The position numbers and the translations under genes were made by a program. This document shows, one piece after another, positions 1 to 10,347 of a stretch of 64,000 bases of DNA. How positions within the stretch are numbered: position 1 is the first letter of the stretch; each line of letters opens with the position of its first letter. This DNA is from Salinisphaera sp963835375. GTDB taxonomy: Bacteria > Pseudomonadota > Gammaproteobacteria > Nevskiales > Salinisphaeraceae. Location: the NCBI GenBank assembly GCA_963835375.1, contig CAWIGB010000038.1, forward strand, positions 62,001-126,000. Reading direction: 5' to 3'. The notes under the pieces are model-generated. The model did no database searches, was not told where the DNA came from, and saw only the letters and a program-made list of their open reading frames with translations.

Positions 1-1
1 C

Positions 2-722
2 GAGCGCGCGAACGCGCTCGCCGAGGCTGTCCGAACGCCGCTGTACGTCGCGATCGACGGCGAGCTGGCGGCATTGGTCGCGGTGGCCGACCCGGCGCGG
101 GCCGAGGCCGGTGATATGGTCGCGGCGCTGCACGAGCGCGGAATCGAAGTCGCGATGCTCACCGGCGATAACGAAGCCACCGCGCGCGCCATCGCGGCCG
201 AGCTTGGTATCGATCGAGTGGTCGCCGGCGTCATGCCGCAGGCCAAGGCAGACGAGATCAAGCGGCTGCAGGGAGACGCATCGCACCGTGGCGTTCGTCG
301 GCGATGGCATCAATGATGCGCCGGCGTTAACCCAGGCCGATGTCGGCATTGCGGTCGGCTCGGGCACGGATATCGCCATCGAGGCCGGCGACGTCGTGCT
401 CATGCGCGCGGATCTGTCGGGCGTGGTCAACGCGCTCGCACTGGCCACGCACACCATGCGCACCATCCGCATCAATTTCGGCTGGGCCTATGGTTACAAC
501 GTGCTGTTGATTCCGCTCGCTGCCGGCGTGTTCTATCCGCTGACGGGCTGGCTGCTCAACCCTGCCATCGCGGCGGCCGCGATGAGCGTGTCGAGCATCT
601 TCGTGCTCACGAACTCGTTGCGTCTACGGCGTTTCTCCGCTGTGCTGGCGCCGGTGGCGACGCCGTCTGCGGGCCGCGCGCCGGCTGGGACGAAAGAGGC
701 GGACATGGCGGACGCTGCCTGA
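2..722 (+). CDS. Copper-type heavy-metal P1B-ATPase, 3' part, frameshifted
   Basis: C-terminal third of a heavy-metal translocating P-type ATPase; the 5' part lies outside the window. Seen: the TGDN motif of the P domain at about 150-165, the hinge GDGINDAPA at about 302-330, and two C-terminal membrane segments at about 475-620. These are the standard end of CopA-like pumps that export Cu(I) across the inner membrane at the cost of ATP. The reading frame slips by one base near position 280, between TGDN and GDGIND, yet both sides stay conserved. The slip is therefore recent or a sequencing error. A stop follows a short hydrophilic tail. Metal specificity cannot be read because the CPC membrane motif is outside the window. 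Confidence 0.85.
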   Translation, partial: SARTRSPRLSERRCTSRSTASWRHWSRWPTRRGPRPVIWSRRCTSAESKSRCSPAITKPPRAPSRPSLVSIEWSPASCRRPRQTRSSGCRETHRTVAFVGDGINDAPALTQADVGIAVGSGTDIAIEAGDVVLMRADLSGVVNALALATHTMRTIRINFGWAYGYNVLLIPLAAGVFYPLTGWLLNPAIAAAAMSVSSIFVLTNSLRLRRFSAVLAPVATPSAGRAPAGTKEADMADAA

Positions 723-1052
723 GCCTGGGCCTGAGCGGCCCAGCGGCTGCCGCCATGATGGACGTGTGGTTGGGTGCCAAGTGATGCGCGTCGATCGATT
801 GCGGACGACGAGCATCAACCTGACCCCTCTGAAACGGTTGTGAATACGCTATCGGGAGGTCGCGCATACCGTGGCTTGGCGCTGGCGTCGCCTCCCGCGA
901 TACGCGGCCGGCCATCAAACGGGTATTCATGTCAGCTGATCCGAATATTAGGCGGGCCGCGGGTTCCGGGCCTGTGAGACCAATCGTCAGCGGCCGGGGC
1001 ATTCCCGCCTGCTGCCGGTCGATCCGCCGCCTTGGTGCGCGCCGGCAAGCCG
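723..1052. other. Intergenic gap, nothing recognised
   Basis: About 330 bases between the ATPase stop and the convergent DUF2914 gene. Short open frames exist on both strands but none has a plausible ribosome-binding site or family resemblance. Confidence 0.5.
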
Positions 1053-1889
1053 CTACGGTGTCGCATACACAAAATGCGCGGTGCTGAGCGTATGCCCTTG
1101 GCCGTCGGTGACCACGACCCGCCATGAGCCGGTCATGTCCGGAGTGAGTCGCTGGGCGGAATAGGTGCGCCAGATAGCACCGCCGATCCGTAGCTTCACC
1201 TTCGACATGAGCGCGCCTTCGTGCCACCAGTAGTGCGTCACTGTCGCGCCGCTCAGGCCTTTTATCTGGGTGAAGTAATACAAATAACGGCGCGGTTCGC
1301 CGTGGCTGTGTACCACGCCGCTGACGCGATCAACCGGCTCTTTGTGTTTGATTCCGGTGGTCAGCTGCGCCCGCGCCACGTGTTTCGAACCCGACGGTTT
1401 CGGGGCGGCGTCCTTTTCCGACGCCGGGGCCGGGCTTGGCGTATTCGCGCCGGCGTGTTGGTCGGCGTCGCCTGTTCGGTCGGGCGTATGCGCGGGGGAT
1501 GACGATTGCTTGTCGCTGCCGGACGGGGGCGCGGGCCGGGCATCGGCTTTGTGCTCCGACGGACCGGCGGTCGACGGTTGGGTATGGGTTGGCGGCGCCG
1601 ATTGATCCGCATGGGCTGCCGCCTGCGCGTCGGGTTGGTTTGAAGTCTGCCGGGTCGACGTATCGCGCGCGGTTTTGTCCGCTGCCGGCGGTGATGAGGC
1701 GCTCGGCTCGTGATCTCTTGCCTGGCCCGAGGTCTCCGGCCCCGCACTGTGGTGCGCCGCTGGTCTTTTGTCGGTCAGCTGATTGACGCTGAACCAGGCC
1801 GCAACGGCAATGCCGACCCAGAGCAATGCGGGCACGGCATAGACGCGAATGGCGCTGGGACGGGAGCGGGCGGACTTGCGTCTGGACAT
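1053..1889 (-). CDS. DUF2914 domain protein with one membrane anchor
   Basis: A 278-residue protein. Residues about 14-34 form one hydrophobic membrane segment preceded by a basic N-terminus. Residues about 45-165 are a low-complexity Ser/Pro/Ala/Asp-rich linker. The last about 105 residues match the DUF2914 pattern: an EPVD motif, YYFTQIKGL, THYWWHEG, and WRTYSAQ followed by GSWRVVV. Family knowledge: DUF2914 is found in membrane-anchored or secreted proteins of Proteobacteria and has no established activity. Topology suggests the DUF2914 domain sits in the periplasm. It stands alone, convergent with the P-ATPase and in tandem with the pentose operon, but about 430 bases downstream of it. 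Confidence 0.75.
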   Translation of the reverse strand: MSRRKSARSRPSAIRVYAVPALLWVGIAVAAWFSVNQLTDKRPAAHHSAGPETSGQARDHEPSASSPPAADKTARDTSTRQTSNQPDAQAAAHADQSAPPTHTQPSTAGPSEHKADARPAPPSGSDKQSSSPAHTPDRTGDADQHAGANTPSPAPASEKDAAPKPSGSKHVARAQLTTGIKHKEPVDRVSGVVHSHGEPRRYLYYFTQIKGLSGATVTHYWWHEGALMSKVKLRIGGAIWRTYSAQRLTPDMTGSWRVVVTDGQGHTLSTAHFVYATP

Positions 1890-2316
1890 TGAGCACCACC
1901 AAGTCGGACGGGCACATGATGATTGACAGGGGCTTCGTCGATGGATGCGCCGTCAGCCGAGTCGAGCGATCGAACTCTGCTGTTCGCTGCGCCACACCGG
2001 CGGTCGGCCATGGTGCGCTACAGCGCTGGTCTTGGCTTGCACTGGCTCTGACGGCTCGACAGCCGGTGCCTTGAATCAGTGCATGGCAACCGGCTATGAC
2101 GTTGCGGCAACATTCGGTCGGCTCCGATGTGTGGACCGATCCGTCCACGCCCGTAGTTTGCTATACAGTCATTTGCGCTTCGCTGAACGGCGTACCCAGA
2201 ATTCTGATCGCAGACCGTGCGGACGCCTTGAAAGACGAGCAGGGGCGAGATCGGCGCAGGGCGGAGCGCACCGAGCCGGGAAACAGCACGCGCGGCTGTC
2301 GATTACGGCCGCATGT
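1890..2316. other. Intergenic gap, nothing recognised
   Basis: About 427 bases between the galM stop (minus strand) and the DUF2914 start. Small overlapping open frames only. I see no clear hairpin with a T-tract and no known RNA. Confidence 0.45.
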
Positions 2317-3396
2317 TCAGCCTGGCGAGAAGCGGTAGACCGTGGTCTGCGTGTATTTCTCGCCGGCTGCAAGAGTCGTGCCCGGAAAGTCGGGCTGATT
2401 CGGCCCGTCCGGGAAATGCTGGGCTTCCAGGGTGAAGGCCGCGTATTGATCATAAGTGGCGCCGCGCTTGCCGGTCATCGATCCGTCCAGACCGTTGCTG
2501 GTATAGACCTGCACCCCGGGCTCGGTCGAATACATTTCCAGTGATCGCCCGGATGCCGGATCGAGTATGCGGACCGCGAGGCGGTTCGGATCGCCCGCAC
2601 TGGCCAGTATCCAGTTGTGGTCGTAGCCGCCGATATCGGCCAGGCTGGGGTCGCCCATGTCGCGGCCGAACGGTTTCGGCTGTGTGAAATCCAGCGCGCC
2701 ACCCGCTACGGGTGTCAGTTCGCCGGTCGGGATCAGTGCATCGTCCACGGCGGTCACGTGGTTTGCGTGGATCATCGCCAGCTGATCGCGGATGCTCCCG
2801 CTTCCGGCGCCGGCCAGATTGAAGAAGGCGTGGTTGGTGAGGTTGATCACCGTATCGGCGTCGGTGACCGCGGAATAGTGGAGCCGCAGGTTATTGGCGT
2901 TGTCGAGCGTATAGCGCAGGGTGACCGCGAGATTGCCGGGGAAGCCCATGTCGCCGTCGGGGGAGAACAGTGTGAGCTCGACGCCGACCGTATCGCCTTC
3001 GTCGAGCGGCGTGGCAGCCCAGACCTGTCGATCGAAGCCGCGTTCGCCGCCATGCAACGTATTCTCGCCTTCGTTGGTCGACAGCCGGTGGTGCCGGCCG
3101 GCGAGATCGAATGAGCCCCCGGCGATGCGGTTGCCATAGCGACCGATGGTGGCACCGAAATAACTGGGACCCGGCTCGAGATAGTCGTCGACGCGGTCGA
3201 ATCCGAGCACGACGTCGGCGAGTCGCCCGTTCTTGTCGGGTACTTCGACCGACTGGATGCGGGCTCCGTGGGTGAGGATCGCCACGCGCATGCCACAGCG
3301 ATTGGTCAACTGATAGCGATCGACGCGTTCGCCGTCGGGCGTGGTGCCGAATTCGTCGCGGGTGACCGCCAGGCGGTCGGGCAGAGCATCGGGCAT
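2317..3396 (-). CDS. galM: Aldose 1-epimerase (cytoplasmic)
   Basis: 359-residue galactose mutarotase family protein that interconverts alpha and beta anomers of aldoses and so feeds the sugar 1-dehydrogenases of this cluster. Seen: GATIGRYGNRI near the N-terminus, NEGENTLHGG, the catalytic region NLTNHAFFNLAG, GGYDHNWIL and EPGVQVYTSN with its conserved Glu. The start at 3396 is chosen because the epimerase homology begins just after it; the frame is open further upstream without family similarity. There is no signal peptide, in contrast to the second epimerase at 9025-10242. Last gene of the long minus-strand pentose cluster, about 65 bases after the dehydrogenase. Intact. Confidence 0.9.
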   Translation of the reverse strand: MPDALPDRLAVTRDEFGTTPDGERVDRYQLTNRCGMRVAILTHGARIQSVEVPDKNGRLADVVLGFDRVDDYLEPGPSYFGATIGRYGNRIAGGSFDLAGRHHRLSTNEGENTLHGGERGFDRQVWAATPLDEGDTVGVELTLFSPDGDMGFPGNLAVTLRYTLDNANNLRLHYSAVTDADTVINLTNHAFFNLAGAGSGSIRDQLAMIHANHVTAVDDALIPTGELTPVAGGALDFTQPKPFGRDMGDPSLADIGGYDHNWILASAGDPNRLAVRILDPASGRSLEMYSTEPGVQVYTSNGLDGSMTGKRGATYDQYAAFTLEAQHFPDGPNQPDFPGTTLAAGEKYTQTTVYRFSPG

Positions 3397-3460
3397 GACA
3401 GATCTCGCGGTGATGTCGGTTTTACAGAGCAGTCGTGTACGCCGGCCCGGGTGGAGCCGG

Positions 3461-4392
3461 TCACTCGTGGAAGTCGTCGACCGTCCGCCGTCGGCCCAGC
3501 ATGAGCGCGTCGGCAACATGAATGAACGGCCGCAGGTCGATTTCGGAGCGGCCCTCGGTCAGAAGATTCGCGAACAGGGCATAGACGCCGGCGTATTCGT
3601 CCTTGTCCTCCTCGATGCGGACCTCGCCATCGACCCGCATGCGTCCGCCGCCTTCTTCCAGGCGAAGTTCGCCGGCCTCGGTCGCCACGCGCATCTGCCA
3701 GCACGGGTCGCCCTGATGGCGAAAATCCAGAACCGCAGTCACCGGCGCACCGGCGCTGTCCTCGAACGACAGCTGGGCCGCTATCGGCGTAGCGCAGTTG
3801 CCGGGCACATCCAGGGTGGCCTCGCGCAGGGCAAACGGGCGGACGAGGATATGCGTGGCGATCGACAGGGCATTGATGCCCGGATCGAAAACGCCGAGGC
3901 CGCCGGGTTCCCAGATCCAGGCCTGGCCCGGATGAAAGACGGTCACATCCTCGCGCCAGTCGATCTCGACCGCGGTGACCGTTTGGGTGGACAGCCATTC
4001 GCGCGCTGCCTCGATGGCCGGCGCATGCCGGGAATGCCAGCTGGCATAAAGCGTGGTGCCGGCCGCCACGGCCCGCTGTTGCAGGTCGTCGACTTCTGAA
4101 AGCGTGATGCCGGGCGGCTTCTCGAGCAACACGTGCAGCCCGGCGCCGATCGCCCGGCAGGCCATGGCGAATCGGTGTTGGGGCGGCACGCAGAGCGCGA
4201 CCGCATCGACTTCGATATCGGAGGCCAGCAGGGCGTCGAAATTCGCGAAGCGTGCCGGCGTGCGGTCGGGTCCGGCTCCAGCTGCGGATCGACAGTGGCC
4301 ACGAGATCGAAATCGGCGCTGGCGGCCAGCGCCGGCTGATGCTGATCACGGGCGATCTTACCGAAGCCGATCAGGGCGATGCGTGTGGTCAT
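3461..4392 (-). CDS. Gfo/Idh/MocA aldose 1-dehydrogenase (L-arabinose/D-galactose type), frameshifted
   Basis: NAD(P)-dependent sugar dehydrogenase. The N-terminal Rossmann motif GFGKIARDQHQPA is followed by VPPQHRF and the EKP motif (HVLLEKPPG) typical of the Gfo/Idh/MocA family. Residual length of about 310 fits L-arabinose or D-galactose 1-dehydrogenases of the Azospirillum/Pseudomonas type, which oxidise the C1 of the aldopyranose to the lactone. The frame changes once near 4265, between the Rossmann fold and the EKP motif; both sides are conserved. The start ATG at 4392 overlaps the lactonase stop (ATGA), consistent with translational coupling, and a lactonase immediately upstream supports the role. 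Substrate preference (arabinose against galactose) is inferred from the neighbours. Confidence 0.8.
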
Positions 4393-5283
4393 AAGCTCGG
4401 TCTCGGGTTGAAGGCGGTGGCCGGACGGCCGGGCACGTCCACGGCCATGGAGAAGACGGCAGCCGGACAGTGGCCATTCGGCCAGCGTGGCGGCGTCCAT
4501 GTTCTCGCGCGCGGTGGTCACGAACAGCGTGCAGCCGTCCGGGCCGCCGAAGGCGGGCATGGTCGGCTGCAACGCCGCCAATGGATAGCGTGCCACGAGC
4601 CGCCCCTCGGGATCGAAACGGGCGACGGCCGCGCCGCCGAACAGCGCGGTCCAGTAGTGATCCTCGACATCGACGGCCGCGCCGTCGGGGCTGCCTTCGA
4701 TATCGAGCGTGTTCAGATCGACCCAGGTTTCGCCCGGCCCGATCTCGCCGGTCGCCGGATCGAAGGCATGGCGACGGATGACGCGGGTGGGCGTATCGGT
4801 GTGATACATCCAGCGCCCGTCGGTGGAAAAGGCGAGCCCGTTGGTGATGGTCATGCCGCCGATACGGCGAGCCGAGCGCGCTGCCGTCGTAGCAGTAGAG
4901 TGACGCGTCGGCGTCGCTCTGGGTCTCGTTCATCGTGCCGATCCAGAAGCGGCCGGCCGGATCGCAGCCCCCGTCGTTGAAGCGGTGATCGCGCGTGTCT
5001 TCGGGCGCCTCGGCAAGACGAGCCTGGCGGCCACCCTCGGCATCGAGATGCCACAGGCCGGAACGCATGGCGGCGACGAGCCCGCCATCGGCGTGTCGGA
5101 CCACGCAGGTGATGGCTTCGTCGTACTCGATGACGGTGTGCTCGTCGGTCGTGAAATCGAGCCGGTGCAGAGCGCCGCCGAGGATATCGACCCAGTACAG
5201 ACGCATTATGTTCAGGGTGCCAGAGCGGGCCTTCGCCAAGGCCCATCTGCAGTGTCAGATGCGGAGCGAGCGCAGACGCTCAT
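4389..5283 (-). CDS. SMP-30/gluconolactonase family sugar lactonase, frameshifted
   Basis: Regucalcin-like beta-propeller lactonase expected to hydrolyse arabino- or xylono-lactone to the acid. Seen: GEGPLWHPE at the N-terminus (metal ligand Glu), YWVDILGG, FNDGGCDPAGRFWIGTM (the family N-D-G metal site), ITNGLAFSTDG, SPDGAAVD and FGGPDGCTLFVTTA. The frame shifts near 5225, 4860 and 4455, but motif order is complete and no residue block is missing. The likely start is the ATG at 5283 that overlaps the gluconokinase stop; the likely stop is at 4389, overlapping the dehydrogenase start. Resembles xylono- and arabinolactonases of oxidative pentose pathways. Confidence 0.8.
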
Positions 5284-5837
5284 CGTGTCTTGTCCCGTTC
5301 GAATCGCGCGCTCAGGGCGGCGGCACTCTGGCCGATGACATCGGCGAAATTCTGGTCGATATCCACCCGTATCGCCTCGTCTTCTCCCGGCGCTTCCAGA
5401 GTGTCGAACTGCGAGGTGAGCATCTCCGAGGAAAAGAAATGCTTGCGTTGCTGCATGCGGCCGAGGATCACCTCGAAGCTGCCGTCGAGAAACAGGAACA
5501 GCAGTTCGGGATCACCCTCGCGAAGCTGATCGCGATAGATCCGCTTGAGCGAAGAGCAACCGAGGAGTAATGCGTCGCCTTTGTCTCGGTTGTCGCGGAT
5601 CAGATCGGTCAGCACCGTCAGCCAGCCGGCGCGGTCTTCGTCGTTCAGCGGCTCGCCGCGCGACATCTTGTCGATGTTGGCCGGCGGGTGGTACTCGTCG
5701 CCGTCGATATACGGTACGCCGAGGGCGGCGCCGACCGCCTCGCCCACGCTGGATTTGCCACTGCCCGAGACCCCCATCACGACCACGCGTCGATTGAATT
5801 TCGAAGTGGGTGTATCGGAGGTCGGGTGATCGGTCAT
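5280..5837 (-). CDS. gntK: Gluconokinase
   Basis: 185-residue thermoresistant-type gluconate kinase, which makes 6-phosphogluconate from gluconate and ATP in the cytoplasm. Seen: the P-loop GVSGSGKSS in the first 35 residues, DGDEYHPPANIDKM, DRAGWL, CSSLKRIYRD and HFFSSEMLTSQFDTLE, all diagnostic. The start at 5837 is preferred over the longer open frame because similarity begins there. It is intact while both neighbours are frame-disrupted. Its stop overlaps the putative lactonase start. Its presence in a pentose cluster suggests that hexonates formed by the promiscuous aldose dehydrogenase and lactonase are also salvaged. Confidence 0.93.
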   Translation of the reverse strand: MTDHPTSDTPTSKFNRRVVVMGVSGSGKSSVGEAVGAALGVPYIDGDEYHPPANIDKMSRGEPLNDEDRAGWLTVLTDLIRDNRDKGDALLLGCSSLKRIYRDQLREGDPELLFLFLDGSFEVILGRMQQRKHFFSSEMLTSQFDTLEAPGEDEAIRVDIDQNFADVIGQSAAALSARFERDKTR

Positions 5838-5929
5838 GAGGCGGGTCCGGTCGGGCATGTGAAGCTGGTCAGCCCGGCATTCTTCCAAAGCCCCCGGCCT
5901 GCGGCAACCGCCGGTTCGGGCACCTGACC

Positions 5930-5958
5930 GGAGCCGGGCGCTGCTCGCGCCCGGCTCC
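5930..5958 (-). other. Strong intergenic hairpin between ABC ATPase and gntK
   Basis: A perfect 11-base inverted repeat (GGAGCCGGGCG at 5930-5940 and its complement at 5948-5958) with a 7-base loop lies between the ATPase stop and gntK. No T-tract follows, so it is more likely an mRNA-stability or attenuation hairpin than a full terminator. Confidence 0.5.
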
Positions 5959-5987
5959 GAGCAATGGCGGCCGACCACCGAAGGCAT

Positions 5988-6778
<791 letters not shown>

Positions 6779-6779
<1 letters not shown>

Positions 6780-7780
6780 CAGACTCTCCCTCGTTCGCGC
6801 AGGCGGTTGAGATGGACATTGATCGATCATGGTCACGATGATCGCGCCACCGAGGATCATGTCGAAGGTATAGGCGGACACGCCCGACAGGGTGAAGCCG
6901 TCCTTGAGGATGCCGAGCACGATGCGCGCCGAACAGCGCGCCGACAATGGTGCCGACGCCGCCGGTGAGCAGGGTGCCGCCGATCACCGCCGAGGCGATG
7001 GCCATGAACATGATCTCGTTGCCACCGGCCAGCGGATCGATCGAGCCGATGCTGAAAGCAGTCCAGCATGCCGGCGAAACCGGCCAGCGTGCTGCACAGC
7101 ATGAAGTTGCGGATCTTGATGCTCTTGACCTTGATGCCGGCCTCGGTCGCGCCATCCAGATTGCCGCCCACCGCGATGGTGTGCAGGCCCCAACGCGTCT
7201 GGGTGAGGATGAACTGCAGGATACAGTGCAATCACGACCGCCCAGCCGATCGGGGATCGGCATTGCCGCCGATGACGTTGGCGAACGCCACGCTCGATGC
7301 CGGCTGGACCGGGATAGCCACCGGAGATGGCGAGGGTGAAACCGTTGAGCAGGAACAGCGTGCCCAGCGTGGTCACGAAGGAGGGCAGCTTGAGGATAGT
7401 CGGTGATCAGGCCGTTGATGCAGGCCGACCACGGCCGCGACCCATCAGCGCCGAGAATGATGGCGAGACACGAGCGGGACGCCGGCCTGATGCGCGTAGT
7501 ACATCAGAAACGGCGACAGCGCATAGACCATGCCGATCGACAGGTCGAGTTCGCCGCAGATCAGCACCATGCACTTCGCCGGCCGCCAGCACGGCGGTGG
7601 CGCCGGCATACTGCGTCAGCGTGCCGATATTGTCATAGGAAACGAAGTAGCCGACGTCGTGAACTGGAAATACAGGACCAGTAGACAGCCGGCGACAAAG
7701 ATACTGGCTTCGCGCCGTCGCAGCGCGATGCCTCCGATGCGACTTAGCATAGAAATCCGGGGTTGAGGGGCGCGGTCCAT
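6779..7780 (-). pseudogene. Sugar ABC transporter permease (CUT2), multiply frameshifted
   Basis: Inner-membrane permease of a ribose/xylose-type ABC importer, about 330 residues when the pieces are joined. Recognisable blocks: REASIFVAG near the start, YDNIGTLTQYAGATAVLA, GELDLSIGMVYAL, NGLI, TLGTLFLLNGFTLAISGGYPG, WGLHTIAVGGNLDGATEAGI, NEIMFMAIASAVIGGTLLTGGVG and DMILGGAIIVTMI. These are the usual BPD_transp_2 landmarks in the right order. The frame changes roughly every 80-150 bases, more densely than in any other gene here, so no functional protein can be read from the sequence as given. Start taken as 7780; stop overlaps the ATPase ATG at 6779. Confidence 0.75.
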
Positions 7781-7819
7781 CCGGACCGCGCCGCGGTGGC
7801 GGGTTGATACTCGAGATGG

Positions 7820-8954
7820 CTAGCGGCATAATTCGGCGCCGGCGATGGGGCCGGAGCGCTTGAGGTACTGCTGCTTGCTCGAGTTGCCTTCGAACCGGCT
7901 CTTCGAGGCCAGATATTGGCCTGGACGTTGTCCTTGGTGACGAACTTCAGACCGGTATTGATGTTGGCCGGACCGCGTCAGGCCGCCGGACAGCTTGTAC
8001 AGGAACAGTTCCATCACCGGTGTAGAAACCCTGCAGATAGGGCTGCTGGTCGATGGTGAAGTCCAGATCGCCGTTCTTGATGCCGTCGAGCGTGCCCGGC
8101 AGCATGTCGAAACCGCCGGCCTTGACGCCTTTCTTGGCAGGTCGTGCTTGGCCATGGTCTTGGCCACGCCCTCGGTGGAACCGGCGTCGACCGCGAACAT
8201 GCCCTTGATGTCCTTGTGGCCGACGTAGTACGACTCGATGCGCGAGAATTCCTCGTTCACGGTCGGGCCGCTGGCCACCTCATGCAGGGTGATGTTCTTG
8301 CCGGATTCCTTGATCGCAGCCTTGGCGCCGTCCAGACGGGGCTGGATGTTGAGCTGGCCCGGCGTGGCGATGAAGCCGACCACGTCGCCGGAATCCACTT
8401 CCTGCGCGATGCGCTTGCCCAGCGCCTTGCCGGCCAGATACAGGTTCTGCCCGATATAGCCGAGCCGATGCATTGTCCTCGACGTCGGCGTTGTAGGCGA
8501 CGACCGGAATGCCAGCCTTCAGCGCGCGTTCGATCGGCGCGTTGAACGCATGCTGGTCGACCAGCGCGATCGGCGATGCCGTCGACCCTCGATGAAATGG
8601 CGGCATTCATCGAGTTGACCATCTCGCTGGCCACCGATTTCTGCGAGCCCGTCCATGGAACGAGCAGCCGAAAGCGGAGCACGCATCCTTGGCGCCGTAC
8701 TGCGTGGGCACGAAGAACGGGTTGGTCGTCACGTGGTTGATGAACACGAAGCTGCCAGTTCGGATGATGGGGCGGAAAACCGCCGCCTGCGGCCATGGCG
8801 TTGCCGCGACATGCCAAGGCCCGCGCCGAGCGCGCCCATGGATGGAGCGGCGCCGCCGCCGACCGCGCGCTGAAGCAGGCTGCGACGGCCGTTCGTCGAT
8901 CGTGCCCTGTGGTGCCGTGAATCGCGGTGTTTCGTACTGTTCGTATTTGCTCAT
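7820..8954 (-). pseudogene. Sugar ABC transporter periplasmic binding protein, frameshifted
   Basis: RbsB/Peripla_BP_4-like sugar-binding protein. The start at 8954 follows GGAGGAGAACC. After an N-terminus with an RSLLQRAVGGGA export-like stretch come FVFINHVTTNPFFVPTQYG, VASEMVNSMNAA, IALVDQHAFNAPIERAL, AGIPVVAYNADV, GYIGQNLYLAGKALG, FIATPGQLNIQPRLDG and MFAVDAGSTEGVA. The long block at 7820-8473 is in frame except for two or three slips, such as a missing base near 8137 and an extra G near 8022. The order binding protein-permease-ATPase on the minus strand fits a CUT2 importer dedicated to the pentose released by the arabinofuranosidase. Ligand is inferred from context only. Confidence 0.75.
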
Positions 8955-9024
8955 GGTTCTCCTCCGGGTCTCCCCTCGGTGATGGTCTGTCGGCTGTTGT
9001 ATAGCCATTCGGATCGTGGGCCCG

Positions 9025-10242
9025 TTATTCGGGCAGGAACTTGTAGACCGTGGTCTGGGTATATTTCTGCCCGGCCTTCAATTCAGTCGATGGGAAATTC
9101 GACTGATTCGGCGAGTCGGGATAGTGCTGGGCCTCGAGGGTGAAACCACCCCAGTGGCCGAGCGTGTTGCCGTTGGTGCCCTTGAACGAACCGTCCAGGA
9201 AGTTCGAGGTGTAGAACTGGACGCCGGGTTCGGTGGTGTACATCTCCACAGTTCGCCCGGATTTCGGATCGCTGACCCGTACGGCCAGTTTGTTCAGATC
9301 GCCGTCCGAATTCAGCACCCAGTTGAAGTCGTAGCCGCCTTGTTTGGGCTCGGCGTACTTCAGCTGCTGGTTGTCGGCATGGATGTCCTGGCCGATCGGT
9401 TTGGGCGTGGTGAAATCCAGCGGCGTGCCGGAGACCGATTCAGCTGCCCGGTCGGGATCAGCGTCTTGTCGATCGGCGTGAACTGGTCGGCATTGATCAT
9501 CGCCACCTGATCCAGCACGGTGCCGCTGCCGGCGCCCGCGAGGTTGAAGTAGGTGTGGTTGGTCAGGTTGATGACCGTGTCCTTGTCGGATACCGCGGAA
9601 TAATGAATCCGCAGATCGTTGTCGTTATCCAGCGTATAGCGGACCGTGACCGCCAGATTGCCGGGGAACCCCATCGTGCCGTCCGGCGAGAAATGGGTCA
9701 GTTCGACGCCGACGGTATTGCCGGTATCGATCGGCGAGGCCGCCCAGATCATCTGGTCGAAGCCCTTGGTGCCGCCGTGCAGCGTGTTCGGCCCATTGTT
9801 CTTCGGCAGGTTGTAGGTCTTGCCATCGAGTTTGAATTTGCCGTTGGCGATGCGGTTGCCGTAGCGGCCGATGGTGGCACCGAAATAGGTGCTCTGATGG
9901 TCGATGTAGTCCTTGACGTTATCGAACCCGAGCGCGATGTCGGCCGTCCTTGCCGTTCTTGTCGGGCATGTGGATCGCCTGCACGCGGGCGCCGAAGGTG
10001 ATGATGTCCACCGACATGCCATTGCGATTGGTCAGTTGGTAGCGTTCGATCTGCTGCCCCTGCGGGGTCTTGTCGAAATCGCTTTCGGTGACGGCCAGAT
10101 GCGGGGCCTGACCGCTGCTGTCGCTGCTCCCGCTGCTGTTGTCGTTCGCAGCCAGCGCCGGACCGGCGACCAGTAGAGCCGCCAGCACGGTAGCGCTGCC
10201 ACCGAGCCCAAGTCCTCGGGCTAGTCTGGATTCATGTGTCAT
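9025..10242 (-). CDS. galM: Secreted aldose 1-epimerase, frameshifted
   Basis: Second galactose-mutarotase family protein of the cluster, about 405 residues. Unlike the copy at 2317 it begins with a Sec signal peptide: a basic start, a hydrophobic stretch (VLAALLVAGPALA) and a signal-peptidase-like AxA site, then a Ser/Gly-rich linker. It is therefore probably periplasmic. Conserved blocks: GATIGRYGNRIANG, NTLHGGTKGFD, NLTNHTYFNLAG, GGYDFNW and EPGVQFYTSNFLDGS. Frame slips near 9955 and 9442; all motifs survive. Start at 10242 has GGAGGAG upstream. It lies just upstream of the sugar-binding protein, so it may set the anomer presented to the importer. Confidence 0.85.
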
Positions 10243-10269
10243 GGTCTTCTCCTCCTTGTTGTCGTCGCG

Positions 10270-10288
10270 AAAAACGCCTTGTCAGGCG
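10270..10288 (-). terminator. Short intrinsic terminator between araD1 and galM
   Basis: On the minus strand CGCCT, a four-base loop and AGGCG are followed directly by five Ts. It lies just after the araD1 stop and would separate the catabolic genes from the downstream galM/ABC transporter part, perhaps only partially. Confidence 0.5.
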
Positions 10289-10347
10289 AAGACGAACTTT
10301 TTGTTATGGCGCCGGCGCGGATCGGGCCGCCGGCTTTTCTTCGAGAC

